Origin: Acidaminococcales bacterium | Lineage (GTDB): Bacteria > Bacillota > Negativicutes > Acidaminococcales > JAISLQ01 | Assembly (NCBI GenBank): GCA_031290885.1 | Contig: JAISLQ010000004.1 | Coordinates: 1-34,388 of the forward strand | DNA length: 34,388 nt | Reading direction: 5' to 3' | Shown: piece after piece, positions 1 through 7,356 of the stretch | Position numbering within the stretch: the first letter of the stretch is position 1 | How the letters are laid out: the number at the start of each line of letters is the position of its first letter | Program-made: the position numbers and the translations under genes | Notes under the pieces: generated by a model | What the model saw: the letters and a program-made list of their open reading frames with translations, nothing else | The model's database searches: none | Told to the model about the DNA's origin: nothing

Positions 1-115
1 GTTGTATGCTCTTTTTGAGCCATAGGGTTTCGCCCCCTTCGTTGTTGTTCTTGTCAAACTCAATGATGACGCTTTTCCCTATGGTTTTTAATTTTCTTTT
101 TCTGTTGCATTTCAT
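1..115 (-). CDS. Possible gene start cut by the window edge
   Basis: Read on the minus strand from the ATG at 113-115, an open frame of 38 codons runs off the window. It is rich in Lys and Asn, and I do not recognise it. The site before this ATG has no convincing ribosome-binding sequence. A second candidate is the ATG at 21-23 in another frame, beginning M-A-Q-K-E-H; a GGGGG-containing purine run lies about 10 bases upstream of it, which makes it the better-supplied start. The frame sits outside the end of repeat A. Too little is visible to assign a function. Confidence 0.25.
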   Translation of the reverse strand, partial: MKCNRKRKLKTIGKSVIIEFDKNNNEGGETLWLKKSIQ

Positions 116-137
116 TTTACAATGAACCACAAATTTT

Positions 138-300
138 TAGAGCCTGTTGACACTATCCGAAATGTTCGGATTTTGATTGAATTTTCCGTCAGGCGAAGCG
201 CAAGGCGCGGACGGACGGAAGGGCAGATGGGAGAGCGCAACGAAGCGGCGCGGCGAACCAACCGCGAAGAGGCCGTATTTTTCGCCGGCAAAAAGCATTA
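138..300 (+). repeat. Dispersed repeat A, MITE-like left end
   Basis: TA at 138-139 is followed by GAGCCTGTTGAC and about 60 bases that match the reverse complement of the right end of repeat C (3980-4032). Its other half (about 230-300) instead matches the end of repeat B (860-924), sharing the core CCGCGAAGAGGCCG. The length from 140 to 300 is 161 bases, almost the same as repeat C (160), but no second terminal inverted repeat is visible. The right end overlaps the stop codon of the neighbouring regulator gene. With repeats B and C it forms a mosaic family of GC-rich elements. No coding capacity is seen in 116-297. Confidence 0.65.
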
Positions 301-687
301 CGACTTTCCTGCCAAAAAAACGCGCATCTTGCTAACGGTTTCGTTGCTCATGGCGTGCTCGATCATGCAAGCCTCGTTTTCCGCCGTGGACTCGGCCACT
401 TTCAGGATATTGATCAAAAATTCCTTTATGGTTTCATGCCGGTTCATCACTTCGCGCGCTTTTTCGCGGCCGGTCTTGGTTAAATAAATAAGCGAATATT
501 TTTCTTGTTTGGCCAGCCCGGCGTTTATCAAGTTGTGCAGCGCTTTATTTACGCTGGGCTTGGACACCGACAGATGCGTGGCTACGTCGATGGAACGGAC
601 GCCTTTTTGATCCGCGTCCAGCATGTGTATGGCTTCCAAATAATCTTCAATGGAAGGCGACAGCGTATGTTTTTTGTTTGCAGCCAT
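298..687 (-). CDS. DtxR/MntR-family metal-dependent transcriptional regulator
   Basis: A 129-residue cytoplasmic repressor of the DtxR/MntR/IdeR family, which binds DNA when loaded with Mn or Fe. The ATG at 685-687 is chosen because AAGGAGG lies 4 bases upstream; a TTG five codons earlier precedes that site and is rejected. The winged helix-turn-helix covers about residues 10-75, with the recognition helix near 41-53. The dimerisation and metal half covers about 78-125. Predicted ligands are Asp15, Glu18, His84, Cys107, Glu110 and His111. Asp15 is the MntR-type residue, whereas Cys107 is the DtxR/IdeR-type residue, so the metal cannot be called. There is no C-terminal SH3-like domain, which fits the short clostridial type. 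It is followed at once by repeat A and is transcribed away from trpB. No metal transporter gene is adjacent to show the target. Confidence 0.85.
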   Translation of the reverse strand: MAANKKHTLSPSIEDYLEAIHMLDADQKGVRSIDVATHLSVSKPSVNKALHNLINAGLAKQEKYSLIYLTKTGREKAREVMNRHETIKEFLINILKVAESTAENEACMIEHAMSNETVSKMRVFLAGKS

Positions 688-777
688 TGATCCTCCTTGC
701 AATCAGGAATTTGCCGCCGGGTTTCTTGTCTTTGGGGGCGCGCCGTTAGTTTGCGTTTATACTGCTTCCCAATTAAA

Positions 778-924
778 ACGCGGACAGGCTTTGCGCGCTT
801 TGGCTGCCTTCCGGAGGCGCAAAACGCAGGCCGGACAAAATGTTTGGCGAAGGTTTGGCTGAGCAAAGCGGCGTGGCGGAGCGGCCGCGAAGAGGCCGCG
901 ATTTTAGCCGGAGGGCAACATTAA
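778..924 (+). repeat. Dispersed repeat B
   Basis: This GC-rich element lies in the 369-bp gap between the regulator and trpB. Its middle (GGCGCAAAACGCAGGC near 817) also occurs in repeat C, read on the opposite strand. Its end (CCGCGAAGAGGCCG followed by an AT run, then CATTA) matches the end of repeat A. It contains a strong hairpin, GCGGCC-GCGAAGA-GGCCGC, near 881-899. No clear terminal inverted repeats are visible, so the left boundary is approximate. Apart from this element and the trpB promoter I see nothing in 688-1056. Confidence 0.55.
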
Positions 925-980
925 ACTTTTTATTTAATTGTCAGGCTTATCCTGCTGCCTGTCAAGCAATTTACAGAAAT

Positions 981-1010
981 TTGACTTTATCGGCCGGCAA
1001 GGATTAATAT
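981..1010 (+). promoter_or_regulatory. Putative sigma-A type promoter of trpB
   Basis: TTGACT (981-986) and TAATAT (1005-1010) are separated by 18 bases and lie about 45 bases upstream of the trpB start. The first 11 bases, TTGACTTTATC, are identical to the start of the pyr operon promoter at 3723. No T-box, tryptophan leader peptide or attenuator is visible in the short leader. Confidence 0.6.
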
Positions 1011-1056
1011 ATAGTTTGTAAGATAGTTACTAATTTTAAAAGGAGCGTTGTTAGCA

Positions 1057-2235
1057 ATGAACAAAGCCGGGTTTTTTGGCCAATACGGAGGCCAGTATGT
1101 ACCGGAGGGCATGCTGCCCATTCTTGATCACATTGCCGCAGAGTATGATGCGATAAAAGGAACTGGGGATTTTAAGGAAGAACTTGCCGAACTTTTTAAA
1201 AATTACGTCGGCAGGCCGTCTATCCTGTACGAAGCGAAGAATTTTACAAAAAAACTTGGCGGGCCTAAAATATACCTGAAACGCGAAGACCTCAACCACA
1301 CAGGCGCGCACAAGATCAATAACTGCCTGGGCCAGGCGCTCCTGGCGCGGCATATGGGCAAAAGGCACGTTATAGCCGAAACCGGCGCCGGGCAGCACGG
1401 CGTGGCGACCGCTACGGCGGCCGCGCTTTTCGGTATGAAATGCACTATTTTCATGGGCCGCGAAGACGTTGAGCGCCAGGCGCTTAATGTTTACCGGATG
1501 AATATGCTGGGGGCGGACGTGGTGTCCGTGACCGATGGTACCGGCACGCTCAAGGAAGCGGTGGACGCGGCGATAAATTATTGGGTGGCCAACAAGGACG
1601 ACATATTCTACATCATAGGCTCGGCGGTCGGCCCGCATCCGTATCCGTCCATGGTGCGCGATTTTCACAGCGTCATCGGCCAAGAGGCGCGCGAACAGAT
1701 ACTGGCCAAAGAAGGCCGCCTGCCCAATGCCCTGTTTGCCTGCGTAGGCGGCGGCAGCAATGCCATAGGGCTTTATACGGCTTTCCTCGCGGACAAAGAA
1801 GTCAAAATGTTCGGGGCGGAAGCGGCCGGCAAAGGCCTCGACACTCCCGACCACGCGGCGACGCTTACCTTAGGCAAGGTAGGCGTTCTGCACGGGTCGA
1901 AAAGCTATGTCTTGCAAGAGGAAAGCGGCGAGGTGAAACCTGTTTACTCCATCTCGGCCGGCCTGGATTACCCGGGGATAGGGCCGGAACACGCTTGGCT
2001 CAAGGATACGGGCCGGGTGGACTATAGGGCCATTACCGACCGGGAGGCTGTCGAGGCGTTGGAAACGCTAAGTTTGTGCGAGGGCATCATTCCCGCGTTA
2101 GAGAGCGCCCATGCGCTTGCCTTGCTGAAAAAACTGGCAGGCGAGTTCGGCAAAGGCGACATAGCCATAGTCAACCTGTCAGGCCGCGGCGACAAAGACG
2201 TGCAACAGTTGGCCAAACACAAGGGGGCGTTTTGA
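1057..2235 (+). CDS. trpB: Tryptophan synthase beta chain
   Basis: This PLP enzyme condenses indole with L-serine to give tryptophan, normally in an alpha2-beta2 complex with TrpA. The 392-residue length is normal. Visible motifs are HTGAHKIN with the Schiff-base lysine Lys86, the catalytic Glu108 in ETGAGQHG, the phosphate-binding GGGSN loop at 231-235, and NLSGRGDKD at 373-381 with Ser375 facing the PLP ring. It resembles the TrpB1 type. The ATG at 1057 is used, with GGAG at 1042-1045 upstream; a TTG at 1048 is too close to that site. No trpA or other trp gene follows. The next gene starts on the base after the stop, so the two are probably cotranscribed. A role in indole salvage, or pairing with a TrpA encoded elsewhere, are both possible. 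Confidence 0.96.
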   Translation: MNKAGFFGQYGGQYVPEGMLPILDHIAAEYDAIKGTGDFKEELAELFKNYVGRPSILYEAKNFTKKLGGPKIYLKREDLNHTGAHKINNCLGQALLARHMGKRHVIAETGAGQHGVATATAAALFGMKCTIFMGREDVERQALNVYRMNMLGADVVSVTDGTGTLKEAVDAAINYWVANKDDIFYIIGSAVGPHPYPSMVRDFHSVIGQEAREQILAKEGRLPNALFACVGGGSNAIGLYTAFLADKEVKMFGAEAAGKGLDTPDHAATLTLGKVGVLHGSKSYVLQEESGEVKPVYSISAGLDYPGIGPEHAWLKDTGRVDYRAITDREAVEALETLSLCEGIIPALESAHALALLKKLAGEFGKGDIAIVNLSGRGDKDVQQLAKHKGAF

Positions 2236-2958
2236 ATGAGCGGGCGTTTTGGCTTTTGCCTGGCGCTAGTATGCTGCGCGTTGCTGTTTGCCTTGCCGGC
2301 GGCGGCGGCGCCCGCCGCAGAAAGCGGCGACACGATAAGCGTCCGGGGGAGCGCCGCGCGCGAGGTTGCCCCTGACGTTGCCTACATAACGCTCGGCGTA
2401 TCCGCCCGGGACGAAAAGACTGAAAAGGCCGGCGCGGAAACTGCGGCCAGGGTGGACGGCATCGTTAAAAGCCTTGCGGCTTTGGGCATTGGGAAAAAAG
2501 AAATAAAAACAGAAAATTTTTCCGTGCGGCCTGTCTACCAGCCGGAAGAAAACCGTCGGGAAAGGGCAGCCGCTTACGAAGTGGAGAACATTTTGACCAT
2601 ACACATTCGCAATTTAGACGCGATCGGGGCGGTCATTGACGCCGCGTTGGCCGCAGGTGCAAACAAATTCAGCGGCGTGCGGTTTGCCGCCTCCGGCGCG
2701 GCGGCTCTGCAAAAAGAATTGTTAAGCGAAGCGGTGCGCGACGGGAGGGAAAAAGCTGACATAGTGGCGCAAAGCGCCGGCCGCCGCGTCGGCGCTTTGC
2801 TCAGAGCCGAAGTCGACGGCGCAGGCGCGCAGGCGCGCGCTTTAAAGTCCCTTGACGCGGCGGAGTTTGCCGGCAACCAGATTTTCGCCGGCGCCATAAC
2901 GCTGACGGCAAGCGTCAACCTAACTTTCGCACTGGAACAAACGGGCGGCCGCCAATAA
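2236..2958 (+). CDS. Exported SIMPL-domain (DUF541) protein
   Basis: A 240-residue protein with a signal peptide (hydrophobic core about residues 5-20, Ala-rich cleavage region near 22-26), so it is predicted to lie outside the cytoplasmic membrane. The mature part, about 33-235, has the features of the SIMPL/DUF541 family: an opening ISVRGSA strand, a V-A-Y-I-T-L-G-V strand, an alternating helix with a following K-x-E-I-K-T-E-N-F-S-V-R-P-V-Y strand, and a late helix with R-E-K-A. The family's biochemical role is not established; members have been linked to stress tolerance or form oligomeric rings. The ATG directly follows the trpB stop, with AAGGGGG about 9 bases upstream inside trpB, suggesting translational coupling. 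The functional link to trpB is unclear. Confidence 0.85.
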   Translation: MSGRFGFCLALVCCALLFALPAAAAPAAESGDTISVRGSAAREVAPDVAYITLGVSARDEKTEKAGAETAARVDGIVKSLAALGIGKKEIKTENFSVRPVYQPEENRRERAAAYEVENILTIHIRNLDAIGAVIDAALAAGANKFSGVRFAASGAAALQKELLSEAVRDGREKADIVAQSAGRRVGALLRAEVDGAGAQARALKSLDAAEFAGNQIFAGAITLTASVNLTFALEQTGGRQ

Positions 2959-3076
2959 GGACACGCCCCCCGAAAACCGCTTTTGCGTCCGGGCGGACCC
3001 TCTGCGCTATGCATATGCCCGTCAGAGCCGAAAGGATTAGGGCTGGCCGTTCGGCGTTGAAACGGCGGATCGGCGG

Positions 3077-3391
3077 TCAATGGCCGGGGTTGGCGGATTT
3101 TTCCCAACGGGCCAGGTTGCCGATCAGATCCGGGCCGCCGATTTTTTGCCGGAAAGCGTAAAACGCGCCGGCATTTTGAAATTCCGTTTTCCAGGCAAAA
3201 GTGTCGTCAGGCGAATAACAGGCGACGATGATTCTGTCCCCGGGCGCAGGCGAATCCCCGGCTTCGTTGGTGGCGATGAGGTAGAAGCCGCCTTCCTCCG
3301 GTTCATAACAATAACCGGCGCCGCTTCCTTCTTCCTCCAACTCAAAAAAATCCATACGCGCAAACAGCGCGGCCGGATCCTCGCTATCCAT
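3077..3391 (-). CDS. Small acidic protein of unknown function
   Basis: A 104-residue, acidic, soluble protein that I do not recognise. The ATG at 3389-3391 is preferred because an AAGGGGAG site lies about 9 bases upstream; a TTG eight codons earlier overlaps that site. There is no signal peptide or membrane segment. The N-terminal third is Glu/Asp-rich with an F-F-E-L-E-E-E stretch, and the rest alternates hydrophobic and charged residues with several aromatics, as in a small beta-rich domain. It converges on the SIMPL gene across 118 bases (2959-3076) and diverges from the zinc-ribbon gene. The good ribosome-binding site and codon use like the neighbours support a real gene. Confidence 0.65.
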   Translation of the reverse strand: MDSEDPAALFARMDFFELEEEGSGAGYCYEPEEGGFYLIATNEAGDSPAPGDRIIVACYSPDDTFAWKTEFQNAGAFYAFRQKIGGPDLIGNLARWEKSANPGH

Positions 3392-3531
3392 AACGCCATC
3401 TCCCCTTCTTTGCAATATGCCGCATGTTTGAAGCCGCCTTTAACTCTCTAAAGCGTAACTTATTTTTTGACAGTTGTCCATTGTTTTTGCGTTGAATATT
3501 TATGAAAATATTGGCCGGGGAGGGCGCGCGG

Positions 3532-3726
3532 ATGGGAAAATATTTAATGCAATTCATCTGCCCGAAATGTGGGCGGCACGTTGCTTGGGCACTGCCGCGG
3601 GCAAAGGTGTCCTGCGGCTTTTGCGGCGCGAAAATTGAACAAAAAAATATAAAGACGCCGAATCCGGCGCGGTTGCCGCTTGACAGCGATCAATTAGTGA
3701 TGTTTTCCGACTTTTTGAACGGTTGA
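3532..3726 (+). CDS. Small zinc-ribbon protein
   Basis: A 64-residue protein with one Cys4 zinc ribbon: Cys10 and Cys13 (CPKC) and Cys28 and Cys31 (CGFC), the first knuckle followed by Gly-Arg and the second by Gly-Ala-Lys. The rest is a short, mostly polar tail. The ATG at 3532 is chosen because GGGGAGGG lies 7 bases upstream; an in-frame ATG at 3502 has no such site. The stop codon overlaps the -35 hexamer of the pyr promoter. TTGACA at 3467-3472 could belong to its own promoter, but no good -10 is correctly spaced. The function is unknown; such proteins bind nucleic acid or act as small metal-binding adaptors. Confidence 0.7.
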   Translation: MGKYLMQFICPKCGRHVAWALPRAKVSCGFCGAKIEQKNIKTPNPARLPLDSDQLVMFSDFLNG

Positions 3727-3751
3727 CTTTATCTTTAATTAATGATAATAT
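3723..3751 (+). promoter_or_regulatory. Promoter of the pyr operon
   Basis: TTGACT (3723-3728), a 17-base spacer and TAATAT (3746-3751) make a near-consensus housekeeping promoter. Transcription would begin near 3758, giving a leader of roughly 300 bases before pyrB that contains the attenuator and repeat C. These elements fill the 333-bp gap 3727-4059. Confidence 0.75.
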
Positions 3752-3774
3752 TTAGTTGTACTTAAATAAATATA

Positions 3775-3804
3775 CCTTTAAGCCAGTACGGGAGACTGGC
3801 AAGG
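3775..3804 (+). promoter_or_regulatory. PyrR-binding-loop-like RNA hairpin (anti-antiterminator)
   Basis: The lower stem CCTT (3775-3778) pairs with AAGG (3801-3804). A 5'-side TAA bulge follows, then an upper stem GCCAGT (3782-3787) with ACTGGC (3795-3800) and the loop ACGGGAG. This is the architecture of PyrR binding loops in Firmicutes pyr leaders, with the conserved GAG in the loop. The loop is about one base shorter than the Bacillus consensus as I recall it. When bound by UMP-loaded PyrR it would prevent antiterminator formation. No pyrR gene is in the window, so the regulator is assumed. Confidence 0.7.
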
Positions 3805-3838
3805 GAGCATGGTCGGGATTTTATGCGCCTTCTTGCCA
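3797..3838 (+). promoter_or_regulatory. Antiterminator pairing of the pyr leader
   Basis: TGGCAAG (3797-3803), in the 3' arm of the PyrR loop, is perfectly complementary to CTTGCCA (3832-3838), in the 5' side of the terminator. Two G-U pairs can extend it. Forming this helix destroys both the binding loop and the terminator, which is the defining logic of a pyr attenuator. Confidence 0.65.
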
Positions 3839-3860
3839 CTGTCGCGGTGAGAAGGCTTTT
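3827..3860 (+). terminator. Attenuator terminator of the pyr leader
   Basis: GCCTTCT (3827-3833) pairs with AGAAGGC (3850-3856), and inside it CACTG pairs with CGGTG around a TCG loop with one 3-base bulge. TTTTATAT follows directly. This is a strong intrinsic terminator lying 200 bases before the first operon gene, so it is regulatory rather than an end-of-operon signal. Confidence 0.85.
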
Positions 3861-3868
3861 ATATGATG

Positions 3869-4032
3869 TAGAGCCTGTTGACGTTGCCGTTCAATACCCA
3901 TCTTTGGGCGAATTTTCCGCCGCGCTTTGCCCTGAAGCCTCGCTGAACATAGGGGTTCGCCTGCGTTTTGCGCCGCGCCTGACAAAAATTAGCTCAAAAT
4001 CTGAACATTTCCGATAGTGTTAACAGGCTCTA
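3869..4032 (-). mobile_element. Repeat C: 160-bp MITE-like element in the pyr leader
   Basis: The element 3871-4030 has terminal inverted repeats GAGCCTGTTGAC and GTTAACAGGCTC (one mismatch) and is flanked by TA at 3869-3870 and 4031-4032, consistent with a TA target duplication. It encodes no transposase, so it would depend on one elsewhere; TA-duplicating IS5- or IS630-type enzymes are candidates by inference. Its right end, inverted, matches the left end of repeat A. It lies between the attenuator and the pyrB ribosome-binding site, so every full-length pyr transcript carries it and the termini could pair in the RNA. Confidence 0.7.
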
Positions 4033-4059
4033 AGTCAAATATGGGTGGAGGGTAGTGGC

Positions 4060-5016
4060 ATGACCAAAGCGGCGGTATCGTTAAGCGGGCGAAGCATATT
4101 GGATATGGCGTCCCTGTCTGTGCCCGAGTATGAATTGATCATGGACACGGCTCTGGAAATGAAAAAAATCATTCACCGCGATATCAAGAAAGTGCCATCC
4201 TTGCGAGGCAAATCCATAGTTACGCTTTTTTATGAAGCAAGCACCCGCACCAGGACTTCTTTTGAACTGGCCGGCAAATATTTGGGCGCCGACGTGGTTA
4301 ACGTAGCGGTGGCGGCATCCAGCGTAACCAAAGGCGAGAGCCTGCGCGATACCCTCTATACCTTTGAAGCCATGCAGTTTGATGCCATCGTTATGCGGCA
4401 TCCGGTGGAAGGGGCGGCCGAATACGCGGCCAAAGCCGTGGACGCCGTTGTCTTGAACGCCGGCGACGGGGCGCACGCGCACCCAACGCAGGCGCTGCTT
4501 GACATGTTTACGATAAGGGAGCGCAAGAAAGAATTCAACGGCCTCAAAATGGCCATAATCGGCGATATAACGCACAGCCGGGTAGCAAGGTCCAATATCG
4601 CCGGGCTTGGCAAACTGGGAGTAAAGATACATGTGGCGGGGCCGCGGCCGCTATTGCCGGCCGAGGTGGAAAAACTTGGGGTTACGGCGCACGACCGTAT
4701 AGAAGACGCCATCAGGGACGCCGATATAATAAACGTGCTGCGAATACAATTGGAAAGGCAGAAGGTTGGGTTTTTCCCTACCACCCGCGAATACGCGCGC
4801 ATATTCGGATTGAACGCCGAACGCCTGAAACTGGCGCGCCCGGACGCGCTTATCATGCATCCGGGGCCGGTAAACCGCGGGCTGGAAATTTCCCCCGAGG
4901 TAGCTTACGGCGATAAATCGCTTATACGCGAGCAGGTGGAAAACGGCGTGGCGATACGCATGGCGCTGTTGTTCCTTACGCTGACGGGAGGCAGGCAAAT
5001 TGAAGCTGTTAATTAA
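4060..5016 (+). CDS. pyrB: Aspartate carbamoyltransferase catalytic chain
   Basis: This enzyme transfers the carbamoyl group of carbamoyl phosphate to L-aspartate, the committed step of pyrimidine synthesis. The 318 residues match the usual catalytic chain. The carbamoyl-phosphate site STRTRTSFE is at 61-69, HPTQALLD at 141-148, the second-domain G-D-I-T-H-S-R-V-A-R-S segment at 168-178, and HPGPVNRG at 267-274. No pyrI regulatory gene is present, as is usual for Firmicutes. The ATG at 4060 has GGAGG 8 bases upstream; a GTG at 4045 lies in front of that site and is rejected. First gene of the operon, it is preceded by the attenuator and repeat C. Its last 17 bases overlap pyrC. Confidence 0.97.
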   Translation: MTKAAVSLSGRSILDMASLSVPEYELIMDTALEMKKIIHRDIKKVPSLRGKSIVTLFYEASTRTRTSFELAGKYLGADVVNVAVAASSVTKGESLRDTLYTFEAMQFDAIVMRHPVEGAAEYAAKAVDAVVLNAGDGAHAHPTQALLDMFTIRERKKEFNGLKMAIIGDITHSRVARSNIAGLGKLGVKIHVAGPRPLLPAEVEKLGVTAHDRIEDAIRDADIINVLRIQLERQKVGFFPTTREYARIFGLNAERLKLARPDALIMHPGPVNRGLEISPEVAYGDKSLIREQVENGVAIRMALLFLTLTGGRQIEAVN

Positions 5017-6289
5017 AAACGGACGCATAGTGGACCCTTCGCGGAAAATTGACGCGGTTTTGGATGTATTGCTGGCGGACGGGCGGGTTAAAAGCATAGC
5101 AAACGCGATAGAGGACGAGGACGCGGAAATTTACGACGCTACCGGCCTTGTCGTTGCGCCCGGGGTGGTGGACGTGCATGTGCATCTGCGCGAACCGGGG
5201 CAGGAAGCGAAAGAAGACATTATATCAGGCACGCGGGCGGCGGCGGCGGGCGGCGTTACGACGGTGGCCTGCATGGCCAACACTCTGCCGGCGATTGACT
5301 CTTCCATACTAGTGTCAGGGCTCAAAGAGCGTATAAAACGCGAGGCGTTGGTTAACGTGGAAGTAGTGGGCGCCGTAACTAAGGGCCTTTCCGGCAAGGA
5401 ACTGGCGGAAATGGGCGACATGGCTTTGGCCGGCGCTATGGCTTTTTCCGACGATGGCCGCCACGTGGCAAATTCGCGCATATTTCGTTCCGCGCTTGAA
5501 TACGCGGCTATTTTCGACAAAATAGTCATAGTTCACGCCGAGGACGAGGCTTTTACCGCCAATGGGTTCATGCACGAAGGCGCGCGGTCAACCAAGCTTG
5601 GCGTGCCAGGGATACCGGCGGTGGCGGAAGACATAGCCGTGGCGCGCGACATCATGCTGGCGGAGTTTACGGGCGCCCGGCTGCATATAGCGCATGTATC
5701 GAGCAAAGGGGCGGTAGAAATCATACGCAGCGCGAAGCGCCGCGGCGTGCGCGTAACCGGCGAGGCGGCGGTGCACCATTTGACCTTGACCGATGAGCTG
5801 GTCGAAGGATACAACACCGCCGCGAAGGTAGCGCCGCCGCTAAGGACAAAAGAACACGTGGATGCGGTCAGGCGGGGGCTTAAAGACGGAACGCTGGACG
5901 CGATCGTTACCGACCACGCGCCGCACGCCTATGAAGAAAAAGACGTGGAGTTTCGTTACGCGCCTAACGGGTTTGCCGGACTGGAGACTTCCGTGGCGGT
6001 GATTTTGACCGACCTTTATCATGCGGGGCTTTTTACGCTCAACGAAATAATCGACCGGATGAGCGTCGCGCCGGCGCGGATATTTTCGCTCGGCGCCGGC
6101 AGCCTTAGCCCGGGGGCGAGGGCTGACCTTACAATAATTGACCTTGACCGGGAATGGACGGTGGACAGCGGCAAATTTTATACCCGCGGGCGGGTCACGC
6201 CATTTGACGGGAAAAAATGCCGGGGCAAAGCGGTTGCCGCCATAGTCTCAGGAAAGTTCGTAATGAAAGACGGTGTGGTAATTGACTGA
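5000..6289 (+). CDS. pyrC: Dihydroorotase (class I)
   Basis: A zinc amidohydrolase that cyclises carbamoyl aspartate to dihydroorotate. The 429 residues fit class I dihydroorotases of Gram-positive type, not the short class II form. Metal ligands visible are His60 and His62 in DVHVHLREPG, Asp151 or Asp152 in FSDDG, His179, His232 and the catalytic Asp305 in TDHAPH; the first zinc motif is followed by Arg64, which binds substrate. The start is a TTG at 5000 with GGGAGG about 9 bases upstream inside the end of pyrB. It overlaps pyrB by 17 bases and carA by 8, implying coupled translation. Confidence 0.96.
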   Translation: MKLLIKNGRIVDPSRKIDAVLDVLLADGRVKSIANAIEDEDAEIYDATGLVVAPGVVDVHVHLREPGQEAKEDIISGTRAAAAGGVTTVACMANTLPAIDSSILVSGLKERIKREALVNVEVVGAVTKGLSGKELAEMGDMALAGAMAFSDDGRHVANSRIFRSALEYAAIFDKIVIVHAEDEAFTANGFMHEGARSTKLGVPGIPAVAEDIAVARDIMLAEFTGARLHIAHVSSKGAVEIIRSAKRRGVRVTGEAAVHHLTLTDELVEGYNTAAKVAPPLRTKEHVDAVRRGLKDGTLDAIVTDHAPHAYEEKDVEFRYAPNGFAGLETSVAVILTDLYHAGLFTLNEIIDRMSVAPARIFSLGAGSLSPGARADLTIIDLDREWTVDSGKFYTRGRVTPFDGKKCRGKAVAAIVSGKFVMKDGVVID

Positions 6290-7355
6290 AAAGGGCGGCA
6301 AACTTGTCCTGAAAGACGGCAGCGTTTATAAAGGGCGATTTTTCGGCGGCGCCCCGGGGGTGGGCGAAGTGGTGTTCAATACCGCTATGACAGGTTATCA
6401 GGAAACGCTTACGGATCCTTCCTACTGCGGGCAGATAGTGGTTATGACTTATCCCTTGATCGGCAACTATGGCGTGAATGATCTTTACAAACAAGCGCCC
6501 AAATCTTATTTTCGCGGATATATCGTAAGCGAGCTTTGCGAGCGGCCGAGCAATTGGCGTTCGCGGGGATCGATAAAGGATTTCCTGCGGGAAGAAAAAA
6601 TACCCTGCCTTTATGGGGTGGATACGCGGGCGCTCACGCGGCGCATACGCACCGAAGGGACGTTGTGGGGCGCGATTGCCCCCGAGGATACGGATGAAGC
6701 TGAGATTAGCCGGCTGCTCGCCCTGCCGGAGGAGAAGTTTTTGGTCAGGGAGGTAACTATCAAGCAGCCGGAAAAAGTAGGCCGGGGCGGCAAGCGGGTG
6801 GCCTTTTTGGACTTTGGCGCCAAACGCGCCATGATTGACGATCTTTGCGCGTACGGCTACGATATGACCCTTTACCCGGCCTATACCGAAGCGGAAAAGA
6901 TACTGGCGGACAAGCCGGACGGCATATTTTTGTCCAACGGGCCGGGCGACCCTAAATCCTTGCCGGAAATAATCGGCAATATAAAGGCGCTTGTGGAAAG
7001 CGGCAAGCCGATATTCGGCATTTGTCTCGGCTACCAGCTGATTTGCCTTGCCTTGGGCGGCGATACTTACAAAATGAAATTTGGGCACCGGGGAGTAAAC
7101 CATCCGGTGAAAGACCTGCAATTGAACAAAATCGTCATAACTTCCCAAAATCACGGCTACGCGGTGAACGAGGGTTCGCTGTGCGGCACGGGGCTGAAAG
7201 TTACCCACCGCAACGTCAATGACGGGACGTTGGAAGGAGTCGCCCACGAGCACAAGCCCATCTTCGCCGTGCAGTATCATCCCGAGGCGTCTCCCGGCCC
7301 CGATGGGCACGAATATTTGTTCGAGCGCTTCGACAACCTGATCGGGGGACGGTAA
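6282..7355 (+). CDS. carA: Carbamoyl-phosphate synthase small (glutaminase) subunit
   Basis: It hydrolyses glutamine and passes ammonia through a tunnel to CarB. The N-terminal CPSase-small domain covers about 6-150 and contains [10 protein letters not shown]. The class I glutamine amidotransferase domain covers about 172-355, with the nucleophile Cys248 in GICLGYQ and the catalytic His333 and Glu335 in [10 protein letters not shown]. The 357-residue length is normal. The TTG at 6282 is used, overlapping the end of pyrC; its ribosome-binding site is weak, so it probably relies on coupling. One base separates its stop from carB. As a single carAB set inside the pyr operon, it would also have to serve arginine synthesis unless a second set exists elsewhere. 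Confidence 0.96.
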   Translation: MTEKGGKLVLKDGSVYKGRFFGGAPGVGEVVFNTAMTGYQETLTDPSYCGQIVVMTYPLIGNYGVNDLYKQAPKSYFRGYIVSELCERPSNWRSRGSIKDFLREEKIPCLYGVDTRALTRRIRTEGTLWGAIAPEDTDEAEISRLLALPEEKFLVREVTIKQPEKVGRGGKRVAFLDFGAKRAMIDDLCAYGYDMTLYPAYTEAEKILADKPDGIFLSNGPGDPKSLPEIIGNIKALVESGKPIFGICLGYQLICLALGGDTYKMKFGHRGVNHPVKDLQLNKIVITSQNHGYAVNEGSLCGTGLKVTHRNVNDGTLEGVAHEHKPIFAVQYHPEASPGPDGHEYLFERFDNLIGGR

Positions 7356-7356
7356 A

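Noticed and set aside
2815-2845. Short tandem GCAGGCGC repeats in the SIMPL gene
   Set aside because: This is low-complexity GC-rich coding sequence for an Ala/Gln-rich helix; there are only two or three imperfect units.
3502-3531. ATG at 3502 as start of the zinc-ribbon gene
   Set aside because: It has no ribosome-binding site, whereas the ATG at 3532 has GGGGAGGG 7 bases upstream.
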